This document shows, piece after piece, positions 57,148 to 64,000 of a stretch of 64,000 bases of DNA (position 1 is its first letter; the number at the start of each line of letters is the position of its first letter). Origin of the DNA: Rhodobacterales bacterium (lineage in GTDB: Bacteria > Pseudomonadota > Alphaproteobacteria > Rhodobacterales > Rhodobacteraceae); assembly GCA_021155205.1 (NCBI GenBank), contig JAJNPS010000021.1:310001-374000 (forward strand). The letters run 5' to 3'. The notes under the pieces were generated by a model. The model saw only the letters and a list, made by a program, of their open reading frames with translations. It did not search any database and was not told the DNA's origin. The translations under genes were made by a program, and so were the position numbers.

Positions 57148-59196
57148 TCACTCGGCGTCGCGGATGACCGCAAGGAAGGCCTCGCCGAACCGCTCCAGCC
57201 GCGCGCTGCCAAGGTCCGCGATGCGGTCAAGGTCGGACAGCGTGGATGGCCGTGCCTCGGCGATCCTGCGCAGGGTGCCCTGGCCAAGCGACATCGGCTT
57301 GCCGATCCCGCCCGCCCCCCGTGCCAGATCCCGTTCCGCCGCACGCAGCGCATCGAACAACGCCCCGGCATCGCGCCCCGCCAGCCTGCGCCGCGCGGGA
57401 TGGACCGTTTCGGGGGCTGATCCGTTGATGACGGTCAGAAAGATGCGCCCATAGCTTTCCAGTTTTTTCGCCCCCACACCCGAAATGCGCGCCATCGCGT
57501 CCAGCGTTTTGGGCCGCGTCTCGGCCATCTCGATCAGGGTCTTGTCGGTAAAGATCACATAGGCGGGGGCATTGGCGGCATCGGCAAGCGCACGGCGCTG
57601 CGCCTTGAGTGCTGCCAGCAGCGGCGCGTCGGCATCCGCGACGACTGCCCGCACCGACGGCTCGCGCACCGCACCCTCGACGGTGTCCTGCCGCAGGGTG
57701 ATCTGCGCCTCGCCTTTCAGGATCGGCACGGCGGCATCGGTCAGGCGCAGCGCACCCATCCGTTCCGGGTCGGGCCGGACAAGGTCGCGCCCCATCATCT
57801 GCCGGAACACGGCACCCCAGCTTTCCTTGGTGATCGCCTTGCCCACCGCAAAGGTCGGCAACCTGTCATGTCCCTTGTCACGCACCTTGGCCGTCGCTGT
57901 GCCGGTCAGGATGTCGATCAGATGCCCCGCGCCGAACCATTCGCCGGTGCGCAGCATTGCCGACAGCGCCATCCGCACGGGTTCCGTGGCGTCAAACAGC
58001 CTGGCCGGACGGTCACACAGGTCGCAATTGCCGCAAGGCTGCGCGGTTTCCCCGAAATAGCCCAGCAGAACCTGCCGGCGGCAGGCCACGGCCTCGGCCA
58101 GACCCAAAAGCGCATTCAGCCGCGCGTGATCGGCCATCTTGCGGTCCGTGGGGGCGCTGCCTTCGTCGATCTGCGTGCGGCGAAGGCGGATGTCGTCGGG
58201 ACCATAGAGGGTCATCGTCTCGGCGGGTAGGCTGTCGCGACCGGCGCGGCCGATTTCCTGATAGTAGCCCTCGATGGATTTCGGCAGGTCGGCATGGGCG
58301 ACCCAGCGGATGTCGGGCTTGTCGATCCCCATGCCAAAGGCGACCGTCGCCACCACGATCAGTCCCTCTTCGCGCTGGAACCTGGTTTCGACCACGCGGC
58401 GCTCCTCGGGGTCGAGACCGGCGTGATAGGCGCAGGAGCCGTGGCCGGCTTCCGTCAGCGCCCGGGCAAGCGTTTCGGTCTTGGCGCGCGTGCCGCAATA
58501 GACGATCCCGGACTGGCCGCGCCGCCTGGCGGCAAAGCCCAGCACCTGATCGCGGGGCTTGTCCTTGACCGCAAAGGCAAGGTGGATGTTCGGCCGGTCG
58601 AACCCGCGCAGGAAAATCGCGGGCGGGATGCCGTCGAACAGCCGCGTGACGATCTCGGCCCGCGTCTCCTCATCCGCCGTCGCGGTAAAGGCGGCCAGCG
58701 GCACATCCAGCGCCCGCCGCAGGTCACCGATGCGCAGGTAATCGGGGCGAAAGTCGTGGCCCCACTGGCTGACGCAATGCGCCTCGTCCACCGCGATCAT
58801 CGTGCAGTTGATGCGCCGCAAGAGGCCAATCGTCGCCGGCGAGGCCAGCCGTTCCGGCGCCATGTAAAGCAGCTTCAGCCGCCCCGCCTCAAGGGCTGCA
58901 AACACGCCCTCGGTCTCGTCCTCGGTGTTGCCGGACGTCAGCGCCCCGGCTTCTACCCCCGCTTCGCGCAGGGCGCGCACCTGATCCCGCATTAGCGCGA
59001 TCAGCGGCGAGATGACGACCGTCACCCCCGGGCTTGCCAGCGCAGGCAACTGAAAACAAAGGGATTTCCCGCCGCCTGTCGGCATGATCGCAAGGGTGTT
59101 GCGACCTGCCGCAACGGCGTCCACGATCTCGGCCTGGCCCGGGCGAAAGGACGTGAACCCGAAAACGCTGTGCAAAAGGCCCGTAAGGTCAGCCAT
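57148..59196 (-). CDS. recQ: ATP-dependent DNA helicase RecQ with tandem HRDC-like repeats
   Basis: This 682-aa helicase unwinds DNA during recombination repair. It has Walker A MPTGGGKSLCFQLP (about 39), DEAH box VDEAHCVSQWGHDFRPDYL, GRAGRDSLPAET (motif VI), zinc-binding cysteines (CRRQVL and CGNCDLCDRP), and an RQC winged helix (about 405-515). Two HRDC-like repeats follow (about 525-600 and 610-680: LDAMARISGVGAKKLESYGR and LSDLDRIADLGSARLERFGE). E. coli RecQ has one HRDC in 609 aa, so this protein is longer by the second. Confidence 0.95.
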   Translation of the reverse strand: MADLTGLLHSVFGFTSFRPGQAEIVDAVAAGRNTLAIMPTGGGKSLCFQLPALASPGVTVVISPLIALMRDQVRALREAGVEAGALTSGNTEDETEGVFAALEAGRLKLLYMAPERLASPATIGLLRRINCTMIAVDEAHCVSQWGHDFRPDYLRIGDLRRALDVPLAAFTATADEETRAEIVTRLFDGIPPAIFLRGFDRPNIHLAFAVKDKPRDQVLGFAARRRGQSGIVYCGTRAKTETLARALTEAGHGSCAYHAGLDPEERRVVETRFQREEGLIVVATVAFGMGIDKPDIRWVAHADLPKSIEGYYQEIGRAGRDSLPAETMTLYGPDDIRLRRTQIDEGSAPTDRKMADHARLNALLGLAEAVACRRQVLLGYFGETAQPCGNCDLCDRPARLFDATEPVRMALSAMLRTGEWFGAGHLIDILTGTATAKVRDKGHDRLPTFAVGKAITKESWGAVFRQMMGRDLVRPDPERMGALRLTDAAVPILKGEAQITLRQDTVEGAVREPSVRAVVADADAPLLAALKAQRRALADAANAPAYVIFTDKTLIEMAETRPKTLDAMARISGVGAKKLESYGRIFLTVINGSAPETVHPARRRLAGRDAGALFDALRAAERDLARGAGGIGKPMSLGQGTLRRIAEARPSTLSDLDRIADLGSARLERFGEAFLAVIRDAE

Positions 59197-59232
59197 CGGC
59201 TGCCCCGGACAGCATGCCAGCGCAGACCCGCC

Positions 59233-59508
59233 TCACATCAGGCCGGTATAGGCGCGCAGCAGATATTCCAGCGTGTAAAGCAGAAAGATCGCGACGATCG
59301 GTGCCAGGTCCAGCGCCCCGGTATTGGGCAGGAACCGCCGGATCTGCCCGTAGATCGGCTCCAAGAGGCGGTTCAGCCCGTCCCACAACTGCGCCACCAG
59401 CGGCTGTCGCAGGTTCAGCACGGAAAAGTTGATCAGCCAGCTCATCACCACATGCGCGATGATCAGGAACCACATGAAGTTGAACAAAAGCTGTAGCGGG
59501 CTTGCCAT
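59233..59508 (-). CDS. YggT family membrane protein
   Basis: This 91-aa protein has two membrane helices (about 5-25 and 68-88) around the family's LRQPLVAQLWDGLNRLLEPIYGQIRRFLPN loop (key part LNRLLEPIYGQIRRF). YggT proteins may act in cell-envelope or division-related processes. Start at 59508 preferred because CGGAGACC lies six bases upstream; an ATG at 59526 is possible. Confidence 0.88.
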   Translation of the reverse strand: MASPLQLLFNFMWFLIIAHVVMSWLINFSVLNLRQPLVAQLWDGLNRLLEPIYGQIRRFLPNTGALDLAPIVAIFLLYTLEYLLRAYTGLM

Positions 59509-59710
59509 GCCGGTCTCCGGTCGCATCAGGGTGGTCCTCGGGATAGCGGTTGCCCCGTGAAAGGGCAATGGGGCGTGGCGCGCTGGAAGCGTGCCGGGAC
59601 TGACGGCACCTGCGGAAACGGGCCGGCCCCTTGTCCGGACGGTTGCCATGACTTGCGCCGCCGCCGGGTTTCAGGCTTGATCACCGCAAAACGAGCCGAG
59701 GGGCAGGCAG

Positions 59711-61078
59711 ATGGACGGCGCACGCAAACGCATCTGGGGCTGGTATTTTTTCGATTGGGCCAGCCAGCCCTACAACACGCTGCTGCTGACATTCGTCTTT
59801 GGCCCCTACTTCGCCGAAATCGCCCGCGGCTACTACATGGGCGCCGGCCTTGATGAAGAGGCCGCCAAGGCCGCCGCACAGGCCTATTGGGGCTGGGGGC
59901 TGGCGATCGCATCCTTTGCCGTCGCCATCCTCGCGCCGATCCTTGGCGCCATCGCCGACAGCACGGGTCGACGGCTGGTCTGGGTCTGGATCTTTTCGAC
60001 CTTTTATGTCGTCGGGGCCTGGGGTCTGTGGTGGGTGGCGCCGGGGGGGGAGGGCGATATGCTGTTGCGGGCCGTCGTGTTCTTCGGCCTTGGCTTCATC
60101 GGGATGGAGTTTGCCACGATCTTCACCAATGCGCTGATGCCCAGCCTTGGCAATCATGACGATCTGGGCGCGATTTCGGGATCGGGCTTTGCGTTCGGCT
60201 ATCTGGGCGGGTTGCTGGCCCTGGTCATCATGCTGTTGTTGCTGGCCGAAAACGCCGAGAGCGGGCTGACCATGCTCGGGCGCGGCCCGCTGTTCGGACT
60301 TGACCCCGAAGCGCGCGAGGGCACCCGGGCGGTCGGGCCGTTCACCGCGCTCTGGTTCATCGTGTTCATGATCCCGTTCTTTCTTTGGGTGCGCGAACCG
60401 CAGACCACGCGCCAGCCGTTGCATCTGGGACGCGCGATGTCGGGGCTGATGGAAAACATCGCCTCGCTGCGCTACCGGCGCAGCCTGTCGGCCTATCTGG
60501 CGTCGTCGCTGTTTTACCGCGACGCGCTGAATGCGCTGTACGGGTTCGGCGGGGTCTATGCCTCGGGGGTGCTGGGCTGGTCGATCATCCAGATCGGCAC
60601 CTTTGGCATCGTGGGCGCGATCTCGGCGATGGTGGCCGCGTGGATCGGCGGCCGGGCGGACCGGCGTTTCGGTCCAAAGCCCGTGATCATTTTCTGCATC
60701 CTTGTCCTGATCCTGGTCTGCACGGTGATCGTCGGGATGGACCGCGACAGCCTTTGGGGATTGCCGATGGACCCGGCCTCGGGCCTGCCGGACCGGATAT
60801 TCTTTACCCTCGGGGCGCTGATCGGGGCCGCGGGCGGGGCGCTGCAGGCGGCAAGCCGCACGATGATGGTGCGCCACACGACCCCAGACAGCGCGACACA
60901 GGCCTTTGGTCTTTTCGCGCTGTCCGGCAAGGTCGCCAGCTTCATGTCGCCCGCGCTGATCGCGCTTGTCACCACCGCCAGCGGGTCGCAGCGCATCGGT
61001 ATTTCCCCCCTGATCGTCCTCTTTCTTGTCGGACTGGTTCTGCTAATTTGGGTCAGACCCAGGGGAGAGCAGGCATGA
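59711..61078 (+). CDS. MFS transporter, UMF1/Atg22-like family
   Basis: This 455-aa membrane protein has twelve predicted helices. It opens with WGWYFFDWASQPYNTLLLTFVFGPYFAEI (key part FFDWASQPYNTLL), the hallmark of UMF1 (PF11700) transporters related to yeast Atg22. Further marks are APILGAIADSTGRR and LQAASRTMMVRHTTPD. The substrate is unknown, perhaps amino acids or peptides. Its stop overlaps the mepA start (ATGA). Confidence 0.9.
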   Translation: MDGARKRIWGWYFFDWASQPYNTLLLTFVFGPYFAEIARGYYMGAGLDEEAAKAAAQAYWGWGLAIASFAVAILAPILGAIADSTGRRLVWVWIFSTFYVVGAWGLWWVAPGGEGDMLLRAVVFFGLGFIGMEFATIFTNALMPSLGNHDDLGAISGSGFAFGYLGGLLALVIMLLLLAENAESGLTMLGRGPLFGLDPEAREGTRAVGPFTALWFIVFMIPFFLWVREPQTTRQPLHLGRAMSGLMENIASLRYRRSLSAYLASSLFYRDALNALYGFGGVYASGVLGWSIIQIGTFGIVGAISAMVAAWIGGRADRRFGPKPVIIFCILVLILVCTVIVGMDRDSLWGLPMDPASGLPDRIFFTLGALIGAAGGALQAASRTMMVRHTTPDSATQAFGLFALSGKVASFMSPALIALVTTASGSQRIGISPLIVLFLVGLVLLIWVRPRGEQA

Positions 61079-61959
61079 TCCGACCGCTGTTCCTGGCAAT
61101 TCTGCTGGCCCTGCCGCTTCCCGTGCAGGCCCAACAGTTGGCCAACAAGCTCTTCGGGGCCAAGGACGCGCCCAGCCAGCAGGACCCGATGCCGGTCGGA
61201 TCCTATGCGCGGGGCTGTGCTGCGGGCATGGTGGAACTGCCGGAATCCGGGTCCAGCTGGCAGGCGATGCGCCTGTCTCGGGGGCGCAATTTCGGTCAGC
61301 CGGTGATGATCGACTTTCTGGTCGGTCTTAGCCAGGCGGCGCAGCGGATCGGCTGGGCAGGTCTTTACATCGGCGACATCAGCCAGCCGCGCGGCGGGCC
61401 GATGACCTCGGGCCATGCCAGCCACCAGATCGGCCTTGATGCCGACATCTGGATGCTGCCGCCGAAACGGCTGAACCTGTCGGTCGCGGAGCGCGAAAAG
61501 ATCGGTTCGGTGCCGGTCCGGTCGGCCGATCAGCGGTCGGTCACGGGGAACTGGACGAAACGGCACAGCGCGCTGTTGAAGGCGGCGGCCTCCGACCCGC
61601 GCGTGGACCGCATCTTTGTGGCCGCCGCCGTCAAGATCGAGATGTGCAAGACGGCCCGTCCTTCGGACACCGACTGGCTGCAGAAGATCAGGCCCATTGC
61701 GGGCCACGAGGCGCATTTCCACGTCCGTCTGAAATGCCCCAAGGGTGCGGTTTTGTGCAAGACGCAGACGCCGTCGGTGGATGAGTTGTCCAAGGGTGGC
61801 AATGGCTGCGACGAGACGCTGATGTGGTGGGTGACGGAATATCTCGATCCGCCAAAGCCCGCCACGAAACCCGTGCCCCCCAAGCGCGAAAAGACCGCGC
61901 GCGAATTCACCATGGCGGACCTGCCCAGACAATGCAAAGACGTCCTTTCCTCGCCCTAG
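61075..61959 (+). CDS. mepA: Penicillin-insensitive murein endopeptidase
   Basis: This 294-aa protein has a Sec signal (MIRPLFLAILLALPLPVQAQ) and the MepA fold. Zinc ligands and core are in SGHASHQIGLDADIWM and GHEAHFHVRLKC, with paired Cys (CAAG, CPKGAVLC, CDETL) that probably form disulphides. It cleaves D-Ala-meso-DAP cross-links in periplasmic peptidoglycan. It is coupled to the MFS gene by ATGA and overlaps the next gene by 28 bp. Confidence 0.93.
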   Translation: MIRPLFLAILLALPLPVQAQQLANKLFGAKDAPSQQDPMPVGSYARGCAAGMVELPESGSSWQAMRLSRGRNFGQPVMIDFLVGLSQAAQRIGWAGLYIGDISQPRGGPMTSGHASHQIGLDADIWMLPPKRLNLSVAEREKIGSVPVRSADQRSVTGNWTKRHSALLKAAASDPRVDRIFVAAAVKIEMCKTARPSDTDWLQKIRPIAGHEAHFHVRLKCPKGAVLCKTQTPSVDELSKGGNGCDETLMWWVTEYLDPPKPATKPVPPKREKTAREFTMADLPRQCKDVLSSP

Positions 61960-62864
61960 TCCTCCTGGCGGGGTTGGCGTTGCTGACCTTGCCGCTCGCG
62001 GCCAAGGACCCCGTGCCTGGTGCCGGGCCGGTGTCGGACTATGTCTGGTCCCGGCCGGGTGACAGCCTTTTCGGCGGCTTTTCCGCGATCGAGGTCAGCG
62101 ATGACGGGCTGGCCTTTGCTGCCCTGTCCGATGCCGGTGCCCTTGTCCATGGGCGGATCGCACGGGATGCGGCGGGCAAGATCACCTCCGTCACGGCGGA
62201 CGGCCGGGCGATGCCGCTTTTGAACGAACGGGGCGGCAATCTGGGCGAGGATGACAACGACACCGAAGGGCTGGCCGTGATGGCGGACGGCACTGCCTTT
62301 GTGTCGACCGAAGGCCCCGCGCGCGTGCTGCGCTACGGCGATCTTGGCGGCATCGCGACAGCCCTGCCGGTGCCCGGCGAATTCCGGGCCATGCAGCGCA
62401 ACTCCGCGCTGGAGGCGCTGGCGGTCGCGGCGGACGGCACGGTCTACACGATGCCGGAACGGTCGGGCCGGGTGGATCGGCCGTTCCCGGTCTTTCGGTT
62501 CCGGGCAGGGAACTGGGAGCAGCCCTTTGCGATGCCCCGCGACGGCACGCTGTTGCCGGTGGGTGCCGATTTCGGCCCTGACGGGCGGCTTTACGTGCTG
62601 GAGCGCGAATTTCTGGGGATCGCGGGGTTTCGCATGCGGTTGCGCAGTTTTGTCGTCACCGACACCGCACTTGGCGACGAACGACGGCTGGTCGAAACCC
62701 GGACCGGGCGCCACGGCAATCTTGAAGGCCTGTCGGTCTGGCGGAACGCATCGGGGAACCTGATTGCGACGATGATTTCGGATGACAACTACGAGTGGTT
62801 TCTTTCGACCGAGATCGTCGAATACGACCTCGGCCCGGGTGGGCAGGGTATGCCATCGGGTTGA
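61932..62864 (+). CDS. Esterase-like activity of phytase family protein (PF13449)
   Basis: This 310-aa protein has a signal peptide (MQRRPFLALVLLAGLALLTLPLAA) and a beta-propeller-like fold: FGGFSAIEVSDDGLAF, GEDDNDTEGLAVMADGTAFVS (cited in part: NDTEGLAVMADG) and ERSGRVDRPFPVFRF. The family is found in many alphaproteobacterial periplasms; its activity is mostly inferred. It begins inside the end of mepA, so the two are co-expressed. Confidence 0.85.
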   Translation: MQRRPFLALVLLAGLALLTLPLAAKDPVPGAGPVSDYVWSRPGDSLFGGFSAIEVSDDGLAFAALSDAGALVHGRIARDAAGKITSVTADGRAMPLLNERGGNLGEDDNDTEGLAVMADGTAFVSTEGPARVLRYGDLGGIATALPVPGEFRAMQRNSALEALAVAADGTVYTMPERSGRVDRPFPVFRFRAGNWEQPFAMPRDGTLLPVGADFGPDGRLYVLEREFLGIAGFRMRLRSFVVTDTALGDERRLVETRTGRHGNLEGLSVWRNASGNLIATMISDDNYEWFLSTEIVEYDLGPGGQGMPSG

Positions 62865-62866
62865 CA

Positions 62867-62914
62867 GGCGCGCAACCGCGCCTTAGGCGGTCGCTGCCCG
62901 GCGCGCTGCCGGGC
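62867..62914 (+). terminator. Two GC-rich hairpins after the phytase-like gene
   Basis: GGCGCG-CAAC-CGCGCC (62867-62882) and GCCCGGC-GCGCT-GCCGGGC (62896-62902, 62903-62907, 62908-62914) are both perfect. There is no T-run, so they may be a processing block or weak terminator. The second one abuts the candidate riboswitch. Confidence 0.4.
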
Positions 62915-62951
62915 CAAGTTTCCGAACACCTTGGCAAAACGGATACATCCC
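62913..62951 (+). promoter_or_regulatory. Candidate preQ1-I riboswitch controlling translation of the queuosine-precursor transporter
   Basis: GCCAAG (62913-62918) pairs with CTTGGC (62930-62935) to make a 6-bp stem. Its 11-nt loop (TTTCCGAACAC) ends in the ACAC of preQ1-I aptamers. After an AAAA linker (62936-62939), CGGA (62940-62943) can pair with loop TCCG (62921-62924), giving the H-type pseudoknot with A-rich strand that defines preQ1-I. CGGA is also the only possible Shine-Dalgarno for the ATG at 62952, eight bases away, so ligand binding would block translation. This is assigned by hand-folding only. Confidence 0.6.
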
Positions 62952-63572
62952 ATGCGTCCCCTTTTCTTTGGCAGCCTTGCCATGGCCATCATCGTCGTGG
63001 CCTCGAACATCCTTGTGCAACGCCCCTTGGGCGCCTGGCTGACCTGGGGCGCACTGACTTACCCGTTCTCCTTCCTTGTGACCGACCTGACCAACCGCCT
63101 TTACGGCCCGGCGGCCGCAAGGCGCGTGGTGGTCGCCGGATTCCTGACCGGCCTTGTCTGTTCGGCCATCGGCACGCAGATCGTGGGGGCCTCCGGCCCG
63201 CTCGTCACCTTGCGCATCGCCATCGGGTCGGGACTGGCATTTCTGGTGGCGCAGCTTCTGGATGTGACCGTGTTCGACCGGATGCGCCGCCGGGCCTGGT
63301 GGCAGGCGCCGCTGATCTCGACCCTGATCGGCTCCACGCTCGACACCGCGATCTTCTTTTCGGTCGCCTTTGCCGCCAGTCTGTCCTTCATCGACCCCGG
63401 CAGCGATGTGTCCTGGGCGGCGTCGGCCGGCCCCGTCCTTGGCGTCGGCCCCGATGCGCCCTATTGGGTGTCGCTGGCGGTTGCGGACTGGAGCGTCAAA
63501 ATCCTGCTCGCGATTGTCGCACTGTTGCCGTTTCGACTGGCATTGGCGCGCCTTGCCACAAAGGTAGCGTAA
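62952..63572 (+). CDS. YhhQ-like queuosine precursor transporter
   Basis: This 206-aa protein of the DUF165/YhhQ family imports queuosine precursors (preQ0 or preQ1, or queuine). It has about six hydrophobic segments and the conserved YPFSFLVTDLTNRLYGP block near residue 40 with the membrane-embedded Asp and Asn. Further blocks are LLDVTVFDRMRR and STLDTAIFFSVAF. The ATG at 62952 is used; upstream TTG at 62931 lies in the aptamer stem and has no ribosome-binding site. The pseudoknot upstream supports a queuosine link. Confidence 0.87.
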   Translation: MRPLFFGSLAMAIIVVASNILVQRPLGAWLTWGALTYPFSFLVTDLTNRLYGPAAARRVVVAGFLTGLVCSAIGTQIVGASGPLVTLRIAIGSGLAFLVAQLLDVTVFDRMRRRAWWQAPLISTLIGSTLDTAIFFSVAFAASLSFIDPGSDVSWAASAGPVLGVGPDAPYWVSLAVADWSVKILLAIVALLPFRLALARLATKVA

Positions 63573-63578
63573 AAGCTT

Positions 63579-63607
63579 TTGACAAACACAAAATCTGTGG
63601 CACGATT
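63579..63607 (+). promoter_or_regulatory. Promoter-like sequence for the structured short transcript
   Basis: TTGACA (63579-63584) is a perfect -35. A 17-bp spacer leads to ACGATT (63602-63607), a weak -10. The start site would be near 63614, just ahead of the ribosome-binding region at 63627. Confidence 0.45.
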
Positions 63608-63642
63608 CGTACATCGGCAACCAATTGAAAGGAGGTGATCCA

Positions 63643-63699
63643 GTGTCTAGAGTGATATTGGAGAGACGTGTCGGGACAGTCATGGGGAGTGTTTTCTGA
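63643..63699 (+). CDS. 18-codon ORF with a full-length Shine-Dalgarno
   Basis: The GTG at 63643 lies seven bases after AGGAGG, within a 17-nt match to the 16S tail. It encodes VSRVILERRVGTVMGSVF: cationic (three Arg, one Glu), amphipathic, with no clear membrane helix. Its TGA lies inside a strong hairpin. The short length makes coding chance-prone, but the exceptional ribosome-binding site argues for translation. It could be a leader or toxin-like peptide; function unknown. Confidence 0.5.
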   Translation: MSRVILERRVGTVMGSVF

Positions 63700-63770
63700 A
63701 GGCAGCCCTTCAGCAAAACAGACCACTGATTGGAATTGATGCCTAACTGGCTCATCTCCTTGGATCTCGG

Positions 63771-63805
63771 AAAGGGTCGTCTGCTTGCCAGGCGACCCTT
63801 TCTCT
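63771..63805 (+). terminator. Terminator of the structured short transcript
   Basis: AAAGGGTCG (63771-63779) and CGACCCTTT (63793-63801) form a perfect 9-bp stem, ending CTTTCTCTT. It separates the short transcript from arfB. Confidence 0.88.
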
Positions 63806-63825
63806 TGTGGCGAACTTGCGGACAG

Positions 63826-63856
63826 GCCCAAAATTTTTCGCCGAAAAATTTTGGGC
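63826..63856. repeat. Perfect 31-bp A/T-centred palindrome upstream of arfB
   Basis: GCCCAAAATTTTTCG and CGAAAAATTTTGGGC surround a single C. A close relative (AATTTTCGGCGAGAATTTTGGGC cited as 13387-13409) lies between xdhB and xdhC, so this is a dispersed element. It might act as a terminator or as a protein-binding site. Confidence 0.6.
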
Positions 63857-63900
63857 ACGCCCGTCGCATCGACCCGGTATTCCTGCCATAGTGACGCCTT

Positions 63901-64000
63901 ATGCTGCGCATTACCGACACCCTGGAGATCGCCGACTGGGAATTGACCGAGACCTTTGTGCGGTCCTCCGGTCCCGGCGGCCAGAACGTCAACAAGGTGT
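63901..64000 (+). CDS. arfB: Alternative ribosome-rescue peptidyl-tRNA hydrolase ArfB (3' end outside window)
   Basis: The visible 33 residues start MLRITDTLEIADWELTETFV and reach SSGPGGQNVNKV. This includes the GGQ motif that triggers hydrolysis of peptidyl-tRNA and the conserved RSSGPGGQNVNK setting of ArfB/YaeJ. ArfB frees ribosomes stalled on broken mRNAs. The gene continues beyond the window. A palindrome lies 44 bp upstream of the ATG. Confidence 0.9.
   Translation, partial: MLRITDTLEIADWELTETFVRSSGPGGQNVNKV

Larger units (their letters stand above)
63614..63805 (+). ncRNA. Structured short transcript with self-sequestering Shine-Dalgarno, ~190 nt
   Basis: Between a TTGACA promoter and a perfect terminator lies a compact unit that uses most of 63573-63900. 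Positions 63627-63643 match the complement of the 16S rRNA 3' end over 17 nt. AAGGAGGTGATCCAGT (63629-63644) is mirrored by ACTGGCTCATCTCCTT (63746-63761), giving 15 of 16 pairs (one G-U) that would close off the ribosome-binding site and start codon. A hairpin (GTTTTCTGAAGG with CCTTCAG-c-AAAAC, 63691-63719) covers the stop of the 18-codon ORF. The layout resembles type I toxin mRNAs or self-repressing messengers. It could also be a ribosome-binding regulatory RNA. No known family recognised. Confidence 0.6.

Noticed and set aside
62931..62951. TTG at 62931 as the start of the queuosine-precursor transporter
   Set aside because: It lies in the stem of the candidate riboswitch with no ribosome-binding site; the ATG at 62952 gives the usual short basic N-terminus before the first helix.

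Overview
The window reads as chromosomal DNA of a high-G+C alphaproteobacterium of the Rhodobacteraceae (Rhodobacter/Paracoccus/Tabrizicola-like). Support comes from a TIGR02300 'FYDLN' acidic protein, a DUF1489 protein, a Hint-domain protein of the Rhodobacterales type, the hisS-hisZ-hisG(short) order, a class II ribonucleotide reductase, R. capsulatus-style split xdhA/xdhB, and dense gene packing with ATGA, GTGA and TGATG overlaps. Genus cannot be fixed from sequence alone.

Layout. 1-2955: end of an unknown gene, then a dimethylglycine/sarcosine dehydrogenase-like flavoprotein. 2965-5292: a leftward five-gene cassette of unknown function (80-aa protein, Cys-rich protein, membrane metzincin-like protease, two small membrane proteins). 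5411-7363: GH25 lysozyme lipoprotein and a DadA-type oxidase. 7479-17143: a leftward purine operon, xdhA-xdhB-xdhC followed by a BMP-type ABC importer. 17348-20788: dnaE. 20888-26383: housekeeping genes (VOC, HU, AMP nucleosidase, SDR, VOC-cupin) between two decayed IS5-family fragments, then tRNA-Ala(GGC). 26482-30562: FYDLN protein, YgjP-type peptidase, GntR regulator, UDP-glucuronate epimerase, L-lactate dehydrogenase.

30603-41975: a galactoside catabolic locus. An IclR regulator and ABC ATPase run leftward. The binding protein, two permeases, GH36 alpha-galactosidase, dgoK, dgoA, lactonase and GH42 beta-galactosidase run rightward. Together they import alpha/beta-galactosides, hydrolyse them, and send galactose into the De Ley-Doudoroff pathway; the galactose dehydrogenase and galactonate dehydratase are not here. 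41972-47774: DMT exporter, leuB, an EEP-family protein, a membrane protein, leuD, rpsD. 48066-55441: Hint protein, nrdJ, DUF1489 protein, hisG-hisZ-hisS. 55516-59508: SlyX-like, AbrB-family membrane protein, a Phd/PIN toxin-antitoxin relic, recQ, YggT. 59711-64000: UMF1-type MFS, mepA, phytase-like esterase, a queuosine-precursor transporter, a structured short transcript, and the start of arfB.

The most interesting non-coding signals are two. One is a compact H-type pseudoknot with an A-rich linker over the ribosome-binding site of the yhhQ-type transporter (62913-62943), a candidate preQ1-I riboswitch. The other is an ~190-nt transcription unit (63579-63805): an 18-codon ORF whose Shine-Dalgarno matches the whole 16S rRNA tail and is mirrored by a 16-position complementary segment just before the terminator, an architecture resembling type I toxin or self-sequestering mRNAs. 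The metzincin cassette at 2965-5292 is the best candidate for an undescribed protein system.
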